Of a stretch of 36,679 nt of DNA, positions 31,856 through 36,679 are shown one piece after another; position 1 is the stretch's first letter, and each line of letters begins with the position of its first letter. The stretch spans positions 1 through 36,679 of the forward strand of contig VGYZ01000033.1 of NCBI GenBank assembly GCA_016872795.1, read 5' to 3'. The notes beneath the pieces were generated by a model, which was given only the letters and a program-made list of their open reading frames with translations, searched no databases and was not told where the DNA came from. This DNA is from Planctomycetota bacterium (GTDB taxonomy: Bacteria > Planctomycetota > UBA1135 > GCA-002686595). The translations under genes were made by a program, and so were the position numbers.

Positions 31856-33771
31856 ACGGCAAGGAGCGCGCAGGCAAGCCGATCGAGGAGCTCAAGCTCG
31901 CTGGAAACCTGCCTTCGCCGACCGGCGTCGGGCTCGCGATCCTCGAGCTCACGCGCGGCGAGGACTATTCGATGGGCGATGTGACGCGCGTGATCCAGAC
32001 GGATCCTGCGCTCACAGGCCGCATCCTGCGCATCGCGAACAGTGCCGTTTCCTCGCCGTCGCAGCCGATCACGAGCGTGTCGCAGGCCGCGATGCGCCTC
32101 GGTGTGCGCTCCGTCCGCAATGTGGCGCTCGGCTTCTCGCTCGTCTCGGGCAATCGCAGTGGGGGGTGCCGCAGCTTCGACTACGAGCGCTACTGGGCGA
32201 GCTCGCTCGCTGTGGCCGTCGCGGCGCAGGCGCTCGCGGAGGAGGTGCGCGGCGTGACCCCCACGGACGCCTTCACATGCGGCCTGCTCTCGGACATCGG
32301 CTCGCTCGCCCTCGCGAGCATTCACCCCGAGCGCTACTCGGAAGTCCTGCGTCGGGCGCATGTGGGGGGTGAATCGCTCCTGCTCGCGGAGCGCGAGTTG
32401 CTCGACATCGACCATGTGCAGCTCGGCTGCGCGCTGATCTCGGAGTGGGGCCTGCCCGAGTCGTTTGCCCACGCGCTCGCCTCCTCGGACGCGCGCGAGC
32501 CCGAGGTCGCGCCCTCGCCGGAGGCGCAGCGTCTCGCGCGCTTGCTGCGTCAGGCGCTCGCGCTCGCGCCGCACATCTCAGCCGGTGGGGCAACCGGCGA
32601 GCTCCCCGAGGGGCTCGACCTCGATGCAGCGCGCCTGGGAACGGTGATCGCCCGCTGTCGCGCCGACTGGCTCGACTGGAGCCGCACGCTGCAGCTTCCT
32701 TCCGCAGCGCGCGAGCCCTCAGCGGGACTCGTGCCGACGGCCGGGCTCGAAGGCGCGCCGACATGCGCTGTCACACAAGCGCGCAGGAAGCCCGGCAGCG
32801 GACTGCGCATCCTCGCCGTCGATGACGATCCCGTCTCGCTGCGCCTGATCGCGCTGCACCTCTCGCGCGCGGGTCACGAGGTGATCCGCGCGACCACGGG
32901 ACGCGAGGCGCTGCTCGCGGCGCTCGAGCACGCGCCGCAGATGGTGATCACCGACTGGATGATGCCGGACATGGACGGCCTCGAGCTGTGCCGCACGCTG
33001 CGCAGCACGGAGGAATGCCGCGGCATGTATGTGATCGTCCTCACGGGGCGCGATCGCGAGAGCCGCGCGGTCGAGGCCTTCGATGCGGGCGCGGACGAGT
33101 ACTTCCTCAAGCCGTTCGAGTCGCGCCTGCTGCTCGCGCGCGTGGGCGTCGGTCAGCGCACGATCGAGCTGCGCGAGCAAGTCGAGTCGGATCGTCGCAT
33201 CCAGGCGCAGCAAGTTGCCGACATGTCCGTGCTCAATCGCAAGCTCGAAGCGGCTGCGATGACCGATGTGCTCACGCGCCTGCCGAACCGGCGGTTCGCG
33301 CTGCGGCGCCTCGAGGAGGACCTCTCGATCGCGCTCGCGAGCGACACGGCGCTCTCCGTCGTGATGATCGACATCGACTACTTCAAGCTCGTGAACGACG
33401 AGCACGGACACGGCATGGGCGATCTCGTGCTGCGCGAGACGGCCAATGTTCTGCGGGGCATCGTGCGCCGCGAGGACACCGTCTGCCGACTCGGCGGCGA
33501 GGAGTTCCTCGTGGTCTGCCCGGGCGCGAACCTCGAGCATGCAACCGCCACGGCCGAGCGCATGCGGCGCGCAGTCGCGCACCATGTGATCAGCTTCGGC
33601 TACGGTCGACCGGTGACGATCTCCGCCGGAGTTGCGCAGCGCGAGGAAGGCGCCGACTCGGTCGACGACCTGCTGCGCGTCGCGGACCGCCGCGTCTATC
33701 TCGCGAAGGCGGCTGGACGCGATCAAGTGTGCTCGGAAGACCCGCCGCCCCCGCACGCGAAGTCCGCCTGA
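31852..33771 (+). CDS. HDOD-REC-GGDEF diguanylate cyclase response regulator
   Basis: A 639-residue signalling protein. An HDOD domain occupies about residues 15-215 (IQTDPALTGRILRIANSA, then GVRSVRNVALGFSL). A receiver domain covers about 317-435, with acidic pocket VDDDP, phosphoacceptor Asp368 in ITDWMMPDMDG and Lys420 in FLKPF. A short coiled linker leads to a GGDEF domain (about 465-630). The active-site motif GGEEF (548-552) is intact. A canonical product-inhibition site RxxD (Arg539 to Asp542) lies five residues before it. It should make cyclic di-GMP when phosphorylated, probably by the preceding Hpt protein. The HDOD-REC-GGDEF order in one chain is less common than REC-GGDEF. Confidence 0.94.
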   Translation: MNGKERAGKPIEELKLAGNLPSPTGVGLAILELTRGEDYSMGDVTRVIQTDPALTGRILRIANSAVSSPSQPITSVSQAAMRLGVRSVRNVALGFSLVSGNRSGGCRSFDYERYWASSLAVAVAAQALAEEVRGVTPTDAFTCGLLSDIGSLALASIHPERYSEVLRRAHVGGESLLLAERELLDIDHVQLGCALISEWGLPESFAHALASSDAREPEVAPSPEAQRLARLLRQALALAPHISAGGATGELPEGLDLDAARLGTVIARCRADWLDWSRTLQLPSAAREPSAGLVPTAGLEGAPTCAVTQARRKPGSGLRILAVDDDPVSLRLIALHLSRAGHEVIRATTGREALLAALEHAPQMVITDWMMPDMDGLELCRTLRSTEECRGMYVIVLTGRDRESRAVEAFDAGADEYFLKPFESRLLLARVGVGQRTIELREQVESDRRIQAQQVADMSVLNRKLEAAAMTDVLTRLPNRRFALRRLEEDLSIALASDTALSVVMIDIDYFKLVNDEHGHGMGDLVLRETANVLRGIVRREDTVCRLGGEEFLVVCPGANLEHATATAERMRRAVAHHVISFGYGRPVTISAGVAQREEGADSVDDLLRVADRRVYLAKAAGRDQVCSEDPPPPHAKSA

Positions 33772-33781
33772 GCGGCGCGCG

Positions 33782-35719
33782 TCACTCGATGAAGATCGGA
33801 CTCGACCAGGCCATGCCGCCGTCGAGCTGGATCACGCGCACATAGACGAACTCGCCCGACTGCAGCGGTCCGAGCGAGGCGCTCGCGCTGTACTCGAGCT
33901 CGTTGCGGCACGAGAGCGCCACGATTTCGTCGCCCGCGATCACTTCGATCGTCTCGAGCGGTGAAGCCGCGATGACCTGCAGGAAGAGCGGCGTGTCGGC
34001 TTGCGCGTCAGCGGCCGCGAGCGTCTCGCCCATGCGGGCGCGACCGAGCGCGAAGCGCAACAGAATGCGCGGGCCGCTCGTCGCATAGACGCGGCGGCGG
34101 CGAAATGCGTCGAGCACCGAGTCGGGCGTGAGCTCGTCGGACAGCACCGCGACAAGCCCGCCGGTGGGATAGTGGGGTCCCTTCCACGCGAGCCCCGCGT
34201 GGCCGTCGTGGCCGTCGCCCGAGCCGACAAAGCCGAGCTTGTAGCCGCGCAGCAGCGCGTCGCGCGCGAAGTGGCCGGGCCGCGGCGAGTGCAGCACGCG
34301 CGGGCTGTCGAGCGCCTCGCTCGAACCATGCGCCGAGCAGATCTCGATCACCGGCTCGACCTGCGGGTCGGGTGCGACGCGCCAATCCGTCGCCATCGGC
34401 CCGCCGGCGGGATGGTGGGGGATCGAGAGCGAGCCGAGCGGTCGCAGCGCCTCGCGCAGCTCTTCCTGCGTGTCGTAGCGCTCGTCCATCGACGAGCACA
34501 GCGGCGCCTCGTCACCGAAGTGCAGCACATGGCGATGTCCGACGAGCCAGCTCGTCCACTCGTAGCCCGGCAGCGCGAGGAAGCGGCCCGGCTCGTTCGC
34601 CGCGCGCGCGACCCCGACCAGGTGCTGCCAGAGCTCCGGGTGCTCATCGAGGAACAAGAGTCCCCAGTGGTCGTGATCCGTGAGAGCCGCGAGGTCGAGC
34701 GCCGCGATGTTGCGCGCGTAATCGAACCACGCTTGGGGCGTGCCGCTGCCGTCGGAGAGCGAGCTGTGGCCGTGGAGGTCGCCCCACCAGATGCGCGGAC
34801 CGCTGCTCGCGTGCAGCGGATTCGAGCGCGCCTCCAGCGTGCGTTCACCGACGACGGCCCGCACGCCGAGGCGATAGGCGCCGTCGGAGAGCACGCGACC
34901 CTCGACCGTGATGCGCCCGCGATCCTCGCTGCGCAGCGCGACGCGCGAGGGCAGCTCGAGTCCAGCGGGCACATCGAGCAGCTCGAGCTCCGTCGCGCAG
35001 TCGGCGACGGCGTTGGCGCGCGCATCGAGCACGGCCACGCACAGACGCACGCTTTCGCCCGCGCGCGCCGTCGAAGTGAGAGTCGCGACGAGCATCGCGG
35101 GGGCGCCCGGCTTCACCTCGACGCTCGGCGAGTCGACGAGCAGCTTGCGCGTGCCATCGCCGTCGCCATCGACCGCGAACCAAAAACGCGACGCCGCTTC
35201 CGCATAGGGATCGCTGCGCGCGCCGGACGAGCCAGCGCCGTACACGAGCTCGATTCGCTCGCCGCTGCGCAGCTCGCGGCCCTCGATGCCGATGCCGAGC
35301 AGTTGCTGGTCGAGCGTGCGCACGGCGAGCTCGACACCCGACGCGTTCGTCGTCACGCGCGTGAAGCCGCTGGCGCTCTCGCGCTCGAGCTGCGGCGTGC
35401 TCCACTCGAAGAACGGCGAGACTTGGAAGTACAGCGCGCCGCCCTTTGCGATTCCGAGCGGCCCGGCCTCGTACACGAGCTTCCAACTGCGGCTCGCGCC
35501 CGCGACCACCGAGCCATCGTCGCCCGCGGCGAGCTCGAGCCACGCGCGCCCCCCGCCGTCACTCGCGTGATGGAACGCCGTGCGCGCGGCGACGAACGCG
35601 TCGTGCACATCGCGGCGCGCGACATCCTCGGGATCGCGTTCGGGCGCGCGCTCCGGCTCCTGCACGGGCGTTTTTTCGCAAGCCGCGAGCAGGACCACGA
35701 GTGTCCACGCGAGCCGCAT
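33782..35719 (-). CDS. DUF3604 lipoprotein (PHP-like metal-dependent hydrolase)
   Basis: A 645-residue lipoprotein. The signal ends in the lipobox LAAC (Cys14). An N-terminal beta-rich region of about 330 residues (sugar-binding or fibronectin-like in appearance) precedes the DUF3604 domain. That domain shows a PHP-type metal site: IWWGDLHGHSSLSDGSG, LAALTDHDHWG, LSIPHHPAGG, IEICSAHGSSE and FVGSGDGHDGHAG. A short C-terminal beta segment follows. The family is annotated only as DUF3604; hydrolysis of a phosphoester or another bond is inferred from the metal ligands. Its ATG overlaps the stop of the upstream glycosyltransferase gene (TGATG), so the two are coupled. Confidence 0.9.
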   Translation of the reverse strand: MRLAWTLVVLLAACEKTPVQEPERAPERDPEDVARRDVHDAFVAARTAFHHASDGGGRAWLELAAGDDGSVVAGASRSWKLVYEAGPLGIAKGGALYFQVSPFFEWSTPQLERESASGFTRVTTNASGVELAVRTLDQQLLGIGIEGRELRSGERIELVYGAGSSGARSDPYAEAASRFWFAVDGDGDGTRKLLVDSPSVEVKPGAPAMLVATLTSTARAGESVRLCVAVLDARANAVADCATELELLDVPAGLELPSRVALRSEDRGRITVEGRVLSDGAYRLGVRAVVGERTLEARSNPLHASSGPRIWWGDLHGHSSLSDGSGTPQAWFDYARNIAALDLAALTDHDHWGLLFLDEHPELWQHLVGVARAANEPGRFLALPGYEWTSWLVGHRHVLHFGDEAPLCSSMDERYDTQEELREALRPLGSLSIPHHPAGGPMATDWRVAPDPQVEPVIEICSAHGSSEALDSPRVLHSPRPGHFARDALLRGYKLGFVGSGDGHDGHAGLAWKGPHYPTGGLVAVLSDELTPDSVLDAFRRRRVYATSGPRILLRFALGRARMGETLAAADAQADTPLFLQVIAASPLETIEVIAGDEIVALSCRNELEYSASASLGPLQSGEFVYVRVIQLDGGMAWSSPIFIE

Positions 35720-36679
35720 CACGCGCTTCTCCGTCGATGCGTGACCCTCACCCATGCGTAGGCGAGCCCGCCGTAGAAGAAGTACAGCTGGTGGAGCCAA
35801 AAACCCGCGAGCGCGAACAGCAGACCGCGCCGCTCGAGAAACAGCGCGTAGAGCGAACGATTGATCGCGAGCACCGGCGTGAGCAGCGCGAGGGGCAGCC
35901 ACAGGGGCGCCCACATGGCACGCAGCGGCGCCAGCGCGAGCGCGAGCGGGACTGCGAGCGTCGCGAGCAGCACGAGCGCGACGCACAGCTGTTGTTTCCA
36001 CGCGAGGTTGAGGTCGCCTCCCGTGCCCGGTCGGTCGATCAGCAGCTTGGCCCACGGGATCGCGCGGCGCGTGATGTCGATCTGCACCATGTCGACGAGG
36101 CCCCAGCGCTTCAGGTGCTTGCAGCGCACCGCAGGGACGAGCAGCACGCGCCGCCCGGACGCCACGAGCCGCATGCCCAGCTCGATGTCCTCGATCGACG
36201 GCACGCGGTAGCCCTCGTCGAAGCCCTGCACGGCGTCGAAGTCGACCTTGCGAATCGCGCCGCAGCCGGCCCAGAATGTGCTCGCCTCGCGCGGGCCGGT
36301 GTGGTGCACATGGTGGTGCAGCAGGTTGCGGTAGTACGAGACCGTGCTGCGCTCGGCCGGATCGTCGTCGTAGGAGCCGAAGAGCGCGGCGGCGCCGGGC
36401 TCGGCCGCGAGCTCGCGGCGCATGCGCGCGAGCGTGTCGGGCTCCACGACCACATCGGCGTCGATGAAGACGAGCAGCGCGCCGCGCGCGTGACGCGCAC
36501 CGGCGTTGCGCGCCGCGGCCGGGCCGCTGTTGCGCTCGAGCCGGATCACGCGATCGGCGTGAGTTCGCGCAAGCTCGCCCGCGCGCGCTCCACGGCTCGC
36601 GTCGTCGACCGCGACGAGCTCGAACGGCTCGCTCGACGCACGCAGCGCCGCGAGGCAGCGCTCGAGCTGCTCGGGCTTG
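35719..36679 (-). CDS. Family 2 glycosyltransferase, N-terminus beyond the window
   Basis: A partial membrane glycosyltransferase of 319 visible residues that runs off the right edge. The GT-A fold is visible: PFELVAVDDASRG, then NSGPAAARNAGARHARGALLVFIDADVVVEP with the DxD-like metal site. Acceptor-side motifs are FWAGCGAIRKVDFDAVQGFDE and SIEDIELGMRL, the ED acting as catalytic base. Two or three C-terminal helices (LCVALVLLATLAVPLALALAP, MWAPLWLPLALLTPVLAI and FALAGFWLHQLYFFYGGLAYAW) anchor it in the membrane. It probably builds a lipid-linked or surface glycan. An internal ATG at 36549 is not the true start because homology extends past it. Confidence 0.93.
   Translation of the reverse strand, partial: KPEQLERCLAALRASSEPFELVAVDDASRGARAGELARTHADRVIRLERNSGPAAARNAGARHARGALLVFIDADVVVEPDTLARMRRELAAEPGAAALFGSYDDDPAERSTVSYYRNLLHHHVHHTGPREASTFWAGCGAIRKVDFDAVQGFDEGYRVPSIEDIELGMRLVASGRRVLLVPAVRCKHLKRWGLVDMVQIDITRRAIPWAKLLIDRPGTGGDLNLAWKQQLCVALVLLATLAVPLALALAPLRAMWAPLWLPLALLTPVLAINRSLYALFLERRGLLFALAGFWLHQLYFFYGGLAYAWVRVTHRRRSA

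Overview
The window is very GC-rich (near 70% by eye) with almost all third codon positions G or C. The gene content points to a Planctomycetota-like bacterium: a zinc-ribbon Ser/Thr protein kinase next to an ECF sigma factor, a lipoprotein sulfatase, a sialate O-acetylesterase-type esterase, a GldG/DUF4340 ABC cluster and a TlpA-type thioredoxin. This is inference from gene families; no rRNA or other phylogenetic marker is present. I recognised no tRNA, rRNA, CRISPR array or insertion sequence. TGA is an ordinary stop in most genes here.

Layout. 1-456: probable start of a leftward gene with a 12-bp tandem repeat. 457-5577: myo-inositol-1-phosphate synthase, M3 oligopeptidase, a small membrane protein, an alpha/beta hydrolase (minus) and an orphan DPPY DNA methyltransferase. 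5641-10491 (minus): four-gene ABC/gliding-auxiliary cluster (ATPase, permease, GldG-like, DUF4340). 10840-14893 (plus): apparent operon of a TlpA-like thioredoxin with in-frame UGA, an ECF sigma factor, a Ser/Thr kinase and a degenerate Nudix protein. 14869-19758 (minus): MacAB-type exporter operon (membrane-fusion protein, ATPase, two permeases) ending in a mannose-6-phosphate-isomerase-type cupin. 19930-24639: DUF2071 protein, MsrB-MsrA lipoprotein, E1-alpha dehydrogenase subunit, sulfatase. 24722-24890: remnant of an Lhr-type helicase gene. 24936-29559: SGNH esterase, Rsm22-like methyltransferase, zinc-ribbon membrane protein, dihydrolipoyl dehydrogenase. 29597-36679: aldo/keto reductase, LipB, Hpt plus HDOD-REC-GGDEF signalling pair, DUF3604 lipoprotein and a glycosyltransferase running off the right edge.

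Two observations stand out. First, the TlpA-like gene at 10840-11991 is interrupted by one TGA (11671-11673) exactly where the first cysteine of the WCGPC redox motif belongs. The thioredoxin fold continues in the same frame, and a hairpin at the right distance for a bacterial SECIS follows. It is almost certainly a selenoprotein (U-G-P-C), co-directional with a sigma factor and a kinase, and a standard annotation would break it in two. Second, the tetranucleotide ACGT is nearly absent: about ten copies by manual scan where base composition predicts roughly one hundred. Codons are bent to avoid it (Asp/Asn/His/Tyr before Val end in T; Thr before a T-initial codon is often the rare ACA). Both substitutions are what deamination of a methylated C in ACGT would leave, so a lineage-wide modification or restriction system is a plausible cause.

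Other functional links: lipoate metabolism (LipB, dihydrolipoyl dehydrogenase, E1-alpha) is spread over 21989-31326; envelope redox repair (selenocysteine thioredoxin, MsrBA lipoprotein) and two ABC export systems suggest envelope maintenance.
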